Assembly (NCBI RefSeq): GCF_000934755.1
Contig: NZ_KN882178.1
Coordinates: 1 to 34,727 of the forward strand
Source of the DNA: Desulfonatronovibrio magnus
GTDB taxonomy: Bacteria > Desulfobacterota > Desulfovibrionia > Desulfovibrionales > Desulfonatronovibrionaceae
Reading direction: 5' to 3'
Length of the DNA stretch: 34,727 nt
Made by a program: the position numbers and the translations under genes. How positions within the stretch are numbered: position 1 is the first letter of the stretch; the number at the start of each line of letters is the position of its first letter. Below are positions 1 to 8,589 of this stretch, piece after piece. The notes beneath the pieces were generated by a model that made no database searches, was not told the origin of the DNA, and saw only the letters and a program-made list of their open reading frames with translations.

Positions 1-277
1 GTACATCTTTCCAGTCGCTGGAAAGATGTTCTGCACGCCAAAGATCGTAGCTCTTCTGGAGGTTGAGCCACAAGCCTGGTGTCGTGCTTAGGGCTCGTGA
101 GAGCCTAAGGGCCATGTCAGGAGTCACTGAACCTCGCTCATTCAATATCTTTGACAAGGTTTTTCTGGATACGCCAAGTGTTTCAGACATGCTGGTTATA
201 GAAATGTTTAGTGGTTCCAAATAATCTTTCTTCAGAATATATCCGGGATGGGATGGCTGTCTTTTCATTGTCATCAT
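1..277 (-). CDS. higA: HigA-type antitoxin (XRE family), partial at window edge
   Basis: Antidote and transcriptional repressor of the HigBA toxin-antitoxin pair; it runs off the left end of the window with about 92 codons visible. The protein begins MMTMKRQPSHPGYILKKDYL, and the N-terminal HPGxxLKxxxLxPL pattern is characteristic of HigA. A helix-turn-helix follows at about residues 28-60 (SMSETLGVSRKTLSKILNER), then the conserved RLSRAL...WLNLQ segment that ends the HigA HTH domain. The start is the first of two adjacent ATGs, 4-5 nt after an AAAGGTGA ribosome-binding site. It lies 12 bp downstream of the toxin, the toxin-first order typical of higBA. It probably binds the inverted repeat upstream of the toxin. 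The missing C-terminus prevents checking its length. Confidence 0.9.
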   Translation of the reverse strand, partial: MMTMKRQPSHPGYILKKDYLEPLNISITSMSETLGVSRKTLSKILNERGSVTPDMALRLSRALSTTPGLWLNLQKSYDLWRAEHLSSDWKDV

Positions 278-289
278 AATAGTCACCTT

Positions 290-568
290 TTAATGGTAAT
301 CATCATAGTCAACGACATAAGCATCGCTATCTATGAATTTAAAAAATATTCTCCAATTTCCCGAGACCCGGACGGAATATTGTCCCTTAAGTTTTCCTGA
401 TAGCTTATGCAGGTAGGACCCTGGGAAGTTCATATCAATTATGTCATTTGCAGCGTTCAGTCGATCCAGGATTCTGGATATTTTGTCTGCATGCTCGGGA
501 CTAATGCCTCTTGTTGATCCATAATAATAAAATACTTCAAGTCCCTTATGCTTAAAGGATTTAATCAT
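290..568 (-). CDS. higB: HigB/RelE-family mRNA interferase toxin
   Basis: A 92-residue toxin of the RelE superfamily, HigB branch, expected to cut mRNA on the ribosome. The C-terminal core (SVRVSGNWRIFFKF followed by the ending VVDYDDYH) matches the family's WRI-F-F strand and final DYH motif, and the length is normal. It is followed after 12 bp by the HigA antitoxin on the same strand. No Shine-Dalgarno sequence precedes the ATG. The predicted promoter places transcription start one or two bases before the start codon, so toxin translation may be leaderless and weak while the downstream antitoxin has a good ribosome-binding site. That arrangement would favour excess antitoxin, which is an inference. 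Confidence 0.9.
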   Translation of the reverse strand: MIKSFKHKGLEVFYYYGSTRGISPEHADKISRILDRLNAANDIIDMNFPGSYLHKLSGKLKGQYSVRVSGNWRIFFKFIDSDAYVVDYDDYH

Positions 569-575
569 ACAGAAT

Positions 576-604
576 TATGTAACCGCAATGGTTACGAATG
601 TCAA
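576..604 (-). promoter_or_regulatory. higBA promoter with embedded operator
   Basis: On the minus strand a perfect -35 box TTGACA (604-599) is followed after 17 bp by TACATA (581-576), a good sigma-70 promoter. The perfect inverted repeat GTAACC-N5-GGTTAC (579-595) fills most of the spacer and touches the -10 box, exactly where a HigA repressor would block RNA polymerase. The expected transcription start is about position 569-570, next to the toxin ATG at 568. Confidence 0.75.
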
Positions 605-744
605 CCTTTGAATTCATTAAATGTCCGGAGCAAATGATATGACCGATGTAGGTAGCACACGAATTGACCGATCCAAACCTCATTACCAGTCTTCAGAATA
701 ATTGGAAAGGACTACCTTAGAAACAGCCGGAGGCCACGCTTTCA

Positions 745-2733
745 TTATTCTGCAAGCCTTGAAAACGCTTTCTCCAGATCCATCATCTCAACCGGCTTGG
801 CCAGGTAGTCATTCATGCCTGCTTCAAGATATTTTTCTCTGTCACCCTGCATTGCATAGGCAGTCAGAGCAATTATGGGGATATCCTTTTTGATCCCCGG
901 ATCAGTTGATGAGCGGATGATTCTTGTAGCCTCGACTCCGTCCATGACCGGCATGCGAATATCCATCAGGATTACATCGAAATCCTGGGCTTTAAGTAAG
1001 TCAAGAACCTGCTGGCCATTTTCAGCAAGGGAAACAGTGTGCCCCATCATCTCCAGGATCTTCTGAGTGGTATACTGATTTGTGGGATCATCTTCAGCCA
1101 GTAGAATGCGCAGACTTTTCTCAGACTGAAGTAAAGGTTTTGTCTGATGATGCTTGGGAGCTGACTCTCCATCTGGCAACTTGAAGGGTAAAACAACATA
1201 AATGCTGGTTCCTTCCCCTACCTGACTGGTAATATTGATGGTTCCGCCCATGAGGTCCACTAATCTTTTAACTATGGCCAGGCCAAGGCCTGCTCCTTCA
1301 TATTTTCGGGTATAAGAACCCTCCAACTGGACAAAGGGCTTGAACAGGTTTTCAATCTTGTCTTCAGGTATGCCAATGCCGGTATCTGATATTGTGAACA
1401 GTATCCGGATATCACTATTTTTGCCTGGGGGGATGAGCATCATGTCCATATTCACCGCCCCATGATCAGTATATTTGATGGCGTTGCCCACCAGGTTGAA
1501 TATGATCTGGGAAACCCTGGAAGAATCACCGATTACTGATTCTGGAAGGGCCTTGCCCATTCTAAAGTTCAGGGAAATCCCCTTTTGGCCTGCAGTAATC
1601 TTTAACAGGTCATTCACAGAATGCTGCAGTTCCATCAGGCTGAACTCATCTTCCTGGGTTGTCATTTTTCCTGCTTCAACTCTGGACAGATCAAGAATGT
1701 CGGATAGCAGTCTCGTCAGGCGTTTGGCTGATTTAGTAGACAGGTCTACGAACTCCTGCTGCTCCCTGTCCAGTTCACTCATCTGCAGAAGTTGCATCAT
1801 GCCCATGATGCCATTTATGGGAGTTCGTATCTCATGGCTCATATTGGCCAGGAATTCAGACTTGGCTCGGGTAGCGGCTTCGGCCTTTATGCGGGCTTTA
1901 TCGAGTTCTGAGTTTTTTATCTCAAGATTTCTGGCATTACGCTCAAATTTTTCATTGCTTTCCAGCAACTGCAACTCCGATCCCCTCAGCAGACTTTGCC
2001 CGATCCATAAGCCAAGCAACCCAAGAACGCCGATGAGCGCATGAGCAGCAACAAGCCCTGCTTTCTGTTCTCCGGATTGAGCAAGGTAAGGTTCCCAGGG
2101 TACGGAAACACTTATTCCGCCATAAATATCACCTACTGCATAACCCTGATGCCCATGACAGCCAAGACAGTTTTCATGTGTCATAAGTGGCTTCATAAAC
2201 CGCAAATATTGGCGGCCATCCATGGTTTCAACTGAAGAAGTACGATCTGCGCCCTGCTCAAAGGACAGCAGGGCTTGGCTCTCCCATTGGTCCGGAGCGT
2301 TTTCCGGACGGAGGGGGTTGAGGCTGGTGATGTTCCCCAGCATATTGTACTGCTCAAGGCCCAGTTCGTGCACCTGGCGGGTCATGTAGGCCGGGTTGAC
2401 AAGGGTCAGCTCCATGCCGGTAGTGGTAATCACATCCCGGCCAGGTATATATGCAAGGTAGGGGTTGGCCGGGGTGGTTTCAGTGGGCTGGACATATACT
2501 CCACCTTGCATGGCAGCCCAATGCCGGTAGACAACATCTTTTTCAAAATATGCCCTGGCTTCATTCTCAGCCAGGGACATGGTTATATTATTCACTTGGT
2601 TCCAGTTCCAGGCCAGGGACGCAGCCAGTACAACTACCCAGATTACTGCAGCAGCCAGGATCAGACGGTTTGTGGTTAAAGAAGAGGTCAAAGAGCGTTT
2701 GGCCTGAATATTCTTGTTGGAAGGAAGGGTCAT
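745..2733 (-). CDS. DUF3365 c-heme sensor hybrid histidine kinase
   Basis: Membrane-bound hybrid sensor kinase of 662 residues. Order: membrane segment about 23-42; periplasmic DUF3365 (Tll0287-like) sensor about 43-225 with one c-type heme motif CLGCH (189-193); second membrane segment about 225-245; coiled coil; HisKA domain with phospho-accepting His300 in SHEIRTP; HATPase_c with N-box Asn417, DTGIGIP (450-456) and GAGLGL (480-485); receiver domain with Asp591 and Lys646. It therefore has all parts for autophosphorylation and intramolecular transfer to its own receiver. The heme suggests sensing of redox state or a gas ligand. The ATG at 2733 is preferred over the in-frame TTG six bases upstream because GGAG (2740-2743) lies 6 nt before the ATG. 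First of a cluster of related minus-strand signalling genes; no output domain or cognate regulator is visible nearby. Confidence 0.93.
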   Translation of the reverse strand: MTLPSNKNIQAKRSLTSSLTTNRLILAAAVIWVVVLAASLAWNWNQVNNITMSLAENEARAYFEKDVVYRHWAAMQGGVYVQPTETTPANPYLAYIPGRDVITTTGMELTLVNPAYMTRQVHELGLEQYNMLGNITSLNPLRPENAPDQWESQALLSFEQGADRTSSVETMDGRQYLRFMKPLMTHENCLGCHGHQGYAVGDIYGGISVSVPWEPYLAQSGEQKAGLVAAHALIGVLGLLGLWIGQSLLRGSELQLLESNEKFERNARNLEIKNSELDKARIKAEAATRAKSEFLANMSHEIRTPINGIMGMMQLLQMSELDREQQEFVDLSTKSAKRLTRLLSDILDLSRVEAGKMTTQEDEFSLMELQHSVNDLLKITAGQKGISLNFRMGKALPESVIGDSSRVSQIIFNLVGNAIKYTDHGAVNMDMMLIPPGKNSDIRILFTISDTGIGIPEDKIENLFKPFVQLEGSYTRKYEGAGLGLAIVKRLVDLMGGTINITSQVGEGTSIYVVLPFKLPDGESAPKHHQTKPLLQSEKSLRILLAEDDPTNQYTTQKILEMMGHTVSLAENGQQVLDLLKAQDFDVILMDIRMPVMDGVEATRIIRSSTDPGIKKDIPIIALTAYAMQGDREKYLEAGMNDYLAKPVEMMDLEKAFSRLAE

Positions 2734-2788
2734 GATCAACTCCGCAAAGGAAAATAATTATCAAGAAGGAAAAAGCCCTTTCTGGGAA

Positions 2789-2915
2789 AATTAACTTGTC
2801 GCTAAAATCAATCTGAAATGAGAATGTATTTTTGGAAGAAGGATGAAAAATCGGCAGGGGCAAGATTACGTGCATTCATTTACAGAAGTCCAAAATTGCC
2901 TGAATTGTCAAGCTT
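2789..2915 (-). promoter_or_regulatory. Upstream blocks shared with the next kinase gene
   Basis: Two blocks upstream of the heme kinase recur upstream of the gene at 3008-5494. Block 1 (2789-2807, minus-strand core TTTTAGCGACA followed by TAATTT) recurs at 5562-5583. Block 2 (2861-2915) is a 55-bp repeat recurring at 5641-5695 and, more diverged, at 10040-10093 and 11195-11250. On the minus strand it contains CTTGACAATTCAGG, a possible -35 box, but I find no convincing -10 box at the right distance. The function is unknown; the position suggests transcription control. Confidence 0.4.
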
Positions 2916-3007
2916 TCTTTTGTCATTCTTCAGAGTAATTGATAAGAACTATTACACATGCTTAGCCTTTATGTTGTGAGTTGGGTTATGCATAAAACAT
3001 ACGATAT

Positions 3008-5494
3008 TTATGATGTACCCGGCAGTGTAAAATACACCTTTGTCCCTTTGCTCGGCTCACTTTCCAACCAGATTCTGCCGCCATGCTTTTCCACAAATTC
3101 CTTGCACAGGACAAGTCCCAGGCCGGTTCCTTTTTCGCCGTCTGTGCCCAGTTGTTTCTTGCTTTTATTAACAGAAAAGGCAGCATTCAGAATAGCTTCA
3201 CTCATGCCAATGCCATTATCACTGATGCAGACTTGAACATCAGTGCCTGTCTGGCTGGCGGTAATGGAGATAATGCCGCTGCGATTAGCAAACTTGACCG
3301 CATTAAAGATAACATTGCGGAGAACTGTATTGATCATGGGCTGGTCAACCAGCACTGTAAGGTCATGAGGGATGTCGCACTTTAGGGCAATGTCCTTTTT
3401 TTCAGCCACATCCAGGGCTGTATGCAGACTTGATCTGGCCAGTTCATAAAGGCTGTATTCTTCAGGGCTGAAATTCATGCCACCCTGACTCATGCGTGCC
3501 CATTGCATGAGATCATTTAACAGCTCCAATGCATTTTTAGAACTTTTATGCATTTCAGTCGATATGAGGCAGATTTCGTCCAGAGATAAAAATTCCGCAT
3601 CTTTAGAAAGGATTTGAGAGGTGCTGAAAATTCCGGAAATGGGGGATTTGAGATCATGAGCAATGATGGTGAATAGCTTGTCTTTTTCTGCGTTTACTTT
3701 TTCAAGCTGCTGGTTGATCAGACTGATTTTTTCCTCGGCCATTTTCTGTTGGGTGATGTCGCGAGTAATGGATAGAACATATTCTACAGAACCGTCTGGT
3801 GAAAATTCCGGTACAATGCGGGAATGGAAGTATATTTTCATGAGGGGGCCAGGAAAATCAAAAAACATTTCTGTTTCCTGGCCTTCCTGGAATACTTTCT
3901 TTAGTTTACTGTTCCAGAATTGTACTTGCTCATCTGGCATGTGCAAATCTTCATTGGTATTGCCAATAAATTTATCCTGCTGGATTCCTGAATATTTTTC
4001 AATGACCTTATTTATGAAGACATGTCGAAGGTGTCTATCAAAGCGGGCCACAATATCCGGTGCATTTTCCGCCAGAGCAAGATATTCCTCTTCACGGCGG
4101 CGCAATGCGATTTCAGCCTTCTTACGTTCGGTTATATCCCTGCAGAAGCAGACAAACTTACCCCCTCCCACTTCAATACAAGACACGGAAACCTCAACAT
4201 CGAAAGCAGTACCGTCTTTTCTTCGATGCCTGGTCTCAAAACGCTCACTGCGACCAGCATTAATTCTTTTAAGCCGAGTCTTGGTTTCACTGGGGCTTTC
4301 CAAAGCCTCCAGGTCCGGAATGCTCATTTGAAGAAGCTCGTCCCGAGTGTAGCCCGATATGCTGCAGAAAGCTGCATTGACATCCAGCACTCGTCCCTGC
4401 TCGTTTAGAGTCAAGAAACCATCCTGTGTTGTTTCCAGAATCGCATTCAGGTACTGCTCCCGTTCCCGCAGAATACTCTCTGCGCGGACCTGCCTGCTGA
4501 CATCGCTGACAGCAACTAGCATGGTTTTAGAAGCTTTACCTCCTGAATGCACTTCAAATTCATTCTCCAGCCTGCCGAAACATCTAACCACCAACTCCCC
4601 GGATACCCCTTTAATACGGAAATCCAGATGTTTTCCGTCAGGATGTCTGAAAAAGGCATGAAAACGCCCGTAAAATGCCCCTTTATCCTCCGGAACAACA
4701 TACTCAGCCAGGCTCGCCCCAATAATTTGATGTGGCTCGAGACCCAGCATGACCGCAAAGGTCTGGTTAGTCCTGACAATTATGCTGTTTTCATCAATGG
4801 TCAAATAGCCTAAAGGAGCATCATTATAGAGCCTGGCAAACTGGTCTCTGGTAAATTCCAACTGTTTCTGGGCGTAACGAAGCTCTTCGTTTTGCATTTC
4901 CAACTCAATCTGGTGGACTCGCAAATCATGGATCAGGGCCTTTATCTCATGGCTTGAAAGGTCGTCCATTAAGAATTCTTCCTGGTCCAGACGGGATTCA
5001 GCTTTATCCCTCAGGATACGATGACTTGTGTCAATCAAGGCAATCATGTCAGGCACTGAATCGAACGTGTCCTGCCATTGATTATCAGCTGCTTTGCGCT
5101 CTGTAATGTCGGTCACAAAGCCCTGATAATGTGAAATACTCTCGTCTTCAGCATAGACTGTTCTAATGTTCTCTGAGGCCCAGAAACGGGAGCCGTCCAT
5201 GCGAATATGTTCGCATTCGTAGTTTCTGACTGTTCCTTCATTGGCCAAAAGTCTGTTAACGACAGGAGGATCTTTGGGATCAGCGAACAATTCAGCGCCA
5301 ATGTTCTGGACCGAAGTCACCAGGTCCTGCGGATCTGCATACCCATACATATCTGCCAGGGCGTGATTGGCGTAGATTAAACTGCCTTCCGGTGTGGAGG
5401 TGAACACGCCTATTGGGGCGTTCATCAGGATGTCATGAGGATCAGAAATGACGGGTCGGGCAGGCTCATCAATATTTTTGGATGATCTGGGCAT
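3008..5494 (-). CDS. Soluble multi-PAS sensor histidine kinase
   Basis: An 828-residue kinase with no membrane segments, so cytoplasmic. Order: PAS about 17-135; the first strand of another PAS at 139-162 (QDTFDSVPDMIALIDTSHRI) that breaks off and runs into a helical linker with HQIELEMQNEEL (195-206); PAS about 214-337; PAS about 343-458; PAS about 470-585; HisKA with His613 (IIAHDLKSP); HATPase_c with Asn731, DNGIGM (759-764) and GTGLGL (789-794). There is no receiver domain, so the phosphate must go to a separate protein. The ATG at 5494 has GGAG (5501-5504) six bases upstream, the same arrangement as in both neighbouring kinases, and is preferred over an in-frame TTG at 5506. The C-terminal domain is closely related to that of the kinase at 6313-8589, including a nearly identical DNA stretch. 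The truncated PAS looks like a past internal deletion or splice. Confidence 0.93.
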   Translation of the reverse strand: MPRSSKNIDEPARPVISDPHDILMNAPIGVFTSTPEGSLIYANHALADMYGYADPQDLVTSVQNIGAELFADPKDPPVVNRLLANEGTVRNYECEHIRMDGSRFWASENIRTVYAEDESISHYQGFVTDITERKAADNQWQDTFDSVPDMIALIDTSHRILRDKAESRLDQEEFLMDDLSSHEIKALIHDLRVHQIELEMQNEELRYAQKQLEFTRDQFARLYNDAPLGYLTIDENSIIVRTNQTFAVMLGLEPHQIIGASLAEYVVPEDKGAFYGRFHAFFRHPDGKHLDFRIKGVSGELVVRCFGRLENEFEVHSGGKASKTMLVAVSDVSRQVRAESILREREQYLNAILETTQDGFLTLNEQGRVLDVNAAFCSISGYTRDELLQMSIPDLEALESPSETKTRLKRINAGRSERFETRHRRKDGTAFDVEVSVSCIEVGGGKFVCFCRDITERKKAEIALRRREEEYLALAENAPDIVARFDRHLRHVFINKVIEKYSGIQQDKFIGNTNEDLHMPDEQVQFWNSKLKKVFQEGQETEMFFDFPGPLMKIYFHSRIVPEFSPDGSVEYVLSITRDITQQKMAEEKISLINQQLEKVNAEKDKLFTIIAHDLKSPISGIFSTSQILSKDAEFLSLDEICLISTEMHKSSKNALELLNDLMQWARMSQGGMNFSPEEYSLYELARSSLHTALDVAEKKDIALKCDIPHDLTVLVDQPMINTVLRNVIFNAVKFANRSGIISITASQTGTDVQVCISDNGIGMSEAILNAAFSVNKSKKQLGTDGEKGTGLGLVLCKEFVEKHGGRIWLESEPSKGTKVYFTLPGTS
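3027..3136. repeat. 110-bp near-identical segment, copy 1
   Basis: This stretch, encoding the last ATP-binding strands of the kinase, matches 6341-6450 in the neighbouring kinase with a single mismatch by direct reading. Identity drops clearly on the far side, in the rest of the shared kinase core. The sharp patch of identity fits gene conversion or recent recombination. Confidence 0.85.
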
Positions 5495-5561
5495 GGTCAA
5501 CTCCAAAAGAGAGAAATTACTTAGAAGAAAAAAACAAGGCTTGATGCCTATGTTTTGGAGT

Positions 5562-5695
5562 AAATTAGTCTGTCGCTAAAAGCAACAAATACTAAAATAA
5601 AAATTATGGTTGGAGCAGCGGATAAAAATGAGGTACTGTGCAAGACTGCGTGCATGCTCTGAGAAAAGTTCAACCCTGCCTGAATTGTCAAGCCT
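5562..5695 (-). promoter_or_regulatory. Upstream blocks of the multi-PAS kinase
   Basis: Second copy of the two-block arrangement. Block 1 (5562-5583) again reads TTTTAGCGACA then TAATTT on the minus strand; block 2 (5641-5695) is the 55-bp repeat with CTTGACAATTCAGG. Distances to the start codon are similar to those of the heme kinase. A short hairpin AGGC-ATCAA-GCCT followed by a T-run occurs in the leader near 5530-5550 and could be a weak attenuator, but its stem is only four pairs. Confidence 0.4.
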
Positions 5696-5764
5696 TGATT
5701 TGCTTGTCTTGATAATTATTGAAACAGATACTCAGTATATACATCCGGACTGTTGCTACCAAGT

Positions 5765-6316
5765 CTAAACTTTCTTGTCTCCAAAGAACTTGCTGAACGC
5801 CCTATGAAAGTCCTCAATGCTGACGGGCTTCCCTATGTAATCATCCATTCCGGCCTCCAGAAAATTTTCCCTGTCGCCGGGCTGGGTATGGGCGGTAACT
5901 GCAATGATAGGAATATCTTTCTTTGCGCCTATGGTAATTAACTCCCTGATTGCCCGGGTTGCTTCAACCCTGGTCATGACCGGCATTTGAATGTCCATAA
6001 GGATGCAGTCGAATTCCTTTTCCCGAATGATCATTTTTCCAGCTTCAATACTGGAAAGGTCCAGAATGTCCGATAACAGCTGGGTAAGTCTTTTCGCTGA
6101 AATGTTACCCAGGTTGATCAGTTCCTCCTGATCCTGGTTCAGTCCTGTTGCTGACAGCAGCTGCATCATACCAATTATTCCGTTCAGCGGAGTACGGAGT
6201 GCATGACTCATATTGGCCAGGAATTCGGACTTGGCCTGGTTGGCGACTTCTGCTTGTTCCTTATGCTTGATTAAATTTTGATAATTTGCCTGGTCAGAAG
6301 GACAAAACAGTATCAC
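5765..6316 (-). CDS. Minimal HisKA-receiver protein, likely internally deleted hybrid kinase
   Basis: A 183-residue protein. A coiled-coil segment and HisKA dimerisation helices (1-100; SHALRTP with His38) run directly into the second half of a receiver domain from residue 102 ([10 protein letters not shown], Asp108, Lys163). The whole ATP-binding domain and the front half of the receiver are missing, though the frame is open. Against the heme kinase at 745-2733 the join falls where EDEFSLM and DFDVILMD would be fused, consistent with an in-frame loss of about 220 codons. The residue after His38 is Ala instead of the usual Glu, and the receiver lacks its N-terminal acidic pocket. It starts with GTG overlapping the upstream kinase stop (GTGA), with AGGTGA just before it, so it is probably translationally coupled. 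It could act as a dimerising decoy or be decaying. Confidence 0.75.
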   Translation of the reverse strand: MILFCPSDQANYQNLIKHKEQAEVANQAKSEFLANMSHALRTPLNGIIGMMQLLSATGLNQDQEELINLGNISAKRLTQLLSDILDLSSIEAGKMIIREKEFDCILMDIQMPVMTRVEATRAIRELITIGAKKDIPIIAVTAHTQPGDRENFLEAGMDDYIGKPVSIEDFHRAFSKFFGDKKV

Positions 6317-8589
6317 CTTTCACCTGACTTGCCCGGTAAAGTAAAATACACCTTTGTCCCTTTGCCCGGCTCACTTTCCAACCAGATTCTGCCGCCATGC
6401 TTTTCCACAAATTCCTTGCACAGGACAAGTCCCAGGCCGGTTCCTTTTTCACCGTCTGTGCCAACCCTTCTCTTGCATTTATTAATAGAAAAGGCATTAG
6501 ACAGAATAGCCTCACTCATACCAATGCCGTTGTCACTGATGCAAACTTGAACATCAGGTCCTGGCTGGCTGGCGGTAATGGAGATATTACCGCCACAATT
6601 TGTAAACTTGACCGCGTTGAAGATCACATTGCGGATAACAGTATTGATCATGGGCTGGTCTGCCATCACTATGATATCCTCAGGGATTAAACACTTGACT
6701 GTAATATTCTTTTTTTCAGCCACATCACAGGCTGTATACAGACTTGATCTGGCCAGTTCATAAAGGCTGCATTTTTCAGGACTGAAATCCATGCCCCCCT
6801 GACTCATACGTGCCCACTGCATCAGATCATTCAACAAATCTAATGCTTTTTTTGAAATCTTTTGTATTTCAGCCGATATATGGCTGATTTCTTCCAAAGA
6901 TAAAGAGTCTGGTTCTTCCGCGAGAATTTGCGAGGTGCCGTACACACCAGCCATGGGCGATTTGAGATCATGAGCAATTATGGTGAAGAGCTTGTCCTTT
7001 TCAGCGTTAACCTTCTGGAGCTGTTCATTGATGGATTTAATTTTGTGTTCTGCTTTTTTCCTTTCTGTTATATCATACAGAATACAGTGAGTTCTAATAA
7101 ATTTTCCTTCAGTATCGCGTTGAGTTCTGCCCTCGAGCAATACGAATATGGACTGGCCGTTTTTATGAAGAAGCTCAATATCTCCCTTAACACAACCTCT
7201 ATATTTGAATTCTTCAAATGTTTCAGGATACTTGTGCCTGGTCTGTTGCGACCATAACTCACCGAAGTTTTTTCCAAGAATTTCAAAACGCTCATAACCT
7301 AACAGTTGACAGATCCTGTCATTTACATCGATGTAGCGACCTTCTTCATTCAGAGACTGATAGGAAATAGGAGAATTTTCAAAAAGAGATCTGAATCGTG
7401 CTTCACTTTCAATTATTAACTTATGGGCCTGTTTAAACACGGTTATATCCTGAACAGCACCAAACATGGCTGCAGGTTTTCCTTTATCATCCGTCTCAAT
7501 TAGTCCCCTGGCATGGACATGCCTGATGTCACCTGTATCCTGTCGGACAATACGATATTCAATGTCACAGGGCTTATCATCTTCTATAGCCTGAACAAAA
7601 GCTTTTTCGATGGCAGGCCTGTCTTCAGGATACGCGATCAGGAGGAGTTGAGGAGTGGTTAGCTTGTTATCCGTGATTCCATGAATTCTTTTACAATTGT
7701 CCGACAGCAGCCAGGTATCGTTTATGATATCCCATTTCCAGCTTCCCGATTCAGTCAATTCCTCTGCTCGAACCATCATTTTCTGGCTATTAGACAAAAC
7801 CAAATCAGCCTGCTTGCGCTCGATGATCTTTCCCAGACGTTCGGCAATGGCATTGAGCAGTTGCCTTTCCTCCTTGAGGAATGGCCCTTCGTCCATGATG
7901 GGACGTTCCTCAAAATAGCACACTTCAATCATGCCGACAATCTTTCCGTGCACCTGCAGGTCTGCAGACTGCCGCCAGTCAGTTTCTCGAAAATTTGCTG
8001 TCAGATATTCTTTTTCTTCAACAATGACACGCGCGCCAGCGACCTCAGAATGTTGCCAGCCATTCGGCATAAGATTTACTACCCCCTGTAGTATCTTATC
8101 CGCATTCTCTTCTTGCTCAATCAATTTGCTGATGCCGTAGAGGCAGTTCAATTCTTTGAGACGCTCTTGGGTGACTGATTCGGCCTTTTTTCTATCAGTA
8201 ATATCCGAGACGAACCCTTGATAGGCCACAATATTACCGCCCTGATCCCTTACAGCCCGGGCATTCATGGATACCCAAATCCAGGTCCCATCCCTTCGGT
8301 GCATGCGGCATTCGTGGTTGGCCACCTGGCCTTGTGCTTCCAGCAGATTAATGAACGACTCCCGGTCCTTGGAACAGGCATACACCTGCGCGGCAATATC
8401 CGTGATGGATTTGATCATTTCTCCAGGTGAATCATAGCCGTACATCCTGGCCAATGCTGGGTTGGCGGTAAGATATTTCCCTTCCGGCGTAGATATGAAG
8501 ACACCGATAGGCGCATCCAACAGGATGTCATGAATATCAGGAAAGTTAGCTGAGTCGCAATGAACATTTTTCTTGAAATAACTGGGCAT
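6313..8589 (-). CDS. Soluble PAS-GAF-PAS-PAS sensor histidine kinase
   Basis: A 758-residue cytoplasmic kinase. Order: PAS about 17-133 ([13 protein letters not shown] and the closing [13 protein letters not shown]); GAF-like domain about 140-258 ([18 protein letters not shown] to [11 protein letters not shown]); PAS about 270-388; PAS about 395-511 ending [10 protein letters not shown]; HisKA with His540 (IIAHDLKSP); HATPase_c with Asn658, DNGIGM (686-691) and GTGLGL (716-721). No receiver domain. The first PAS and the whole catalytic core resemble the kinase at 3008-5494, so the two are paralogues that differ in their middle sensory domains. GGAG (8596-8599) lies six bases before the ATG. 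The TGA stop overlaps the GTG of the HisKA-receiver minigene, making that protein its most likely partner. The ligand cannot be told from sequence. Confidence 0.93.
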   Translation of the reverse strand: MPSYFKKNVHCDSANFPDIHDILLDAPIGVFISTPEGKYLTANPALARMYGYDSPGEMIKSITDIAAQVYACSKDRESFINLLEAQGQVANHECRMHRRDGTWIWVSMNARAVRDQGGNIVAYQGFVSDITDRKKAESVTQERLKELNCLYGISKLIEQEENADKILQGVVNLMPNGWQHSEVAGARVIVEEKEYLTANFRETDWRQSADLQVHGKIVGMIEVCYFEERPIMDEGPFLKEERQLLNAIAERLGKIIERKQADLVLSNSQKMMVRAEELTESGSWKWDIINDTWLLSDNCKRIHGITDNKLTTPQLLLIAYPEDRPAIEKAFVQAIEDDKPCDIEYRIVRQDTGDIRHVHARGLIETDDKGKPAAMFGAVQDITVFKQAHKLIIESEARFRSLFENSPISYQSLNEEGRYIDVNDRICQLLGYERFEILGKNFGELWSQQTRHKYPETFEEFKYRGCVKGDIELLHKNGQSIFVLLEGRTQRDTEGKFIRTHCILYDITERKKAEHKIKSINEQLQKVNAEKDKLFTIIAHDLKSPMAGVYGTSQILAEEPDSLSLEEISHISAEIQKISKKALDLLNDLMQWARMSQGGMDFSPEKCSLYELARSSLYTACDVAEKKNITVKCLIPEDIIVMADQPMINTVIRNVIFNAVKFTNCGGNISITASQPGPDVQVCISDNGIGMSEAILSNAFSINKCKRRVGTDGEKGTGLGLVLCKEFVEKHGGRIWLESEPGKGTKVYFTLPGKSGER
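6341..6450. repeat. 110-bp near-identical segment, copy 2
   Basis: Direct repeat of 3027-3136 with one mismatch (CCCGG here, CTCGG there). It covers the 3' end of the kinase reading frame. Confidence 0.85.
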
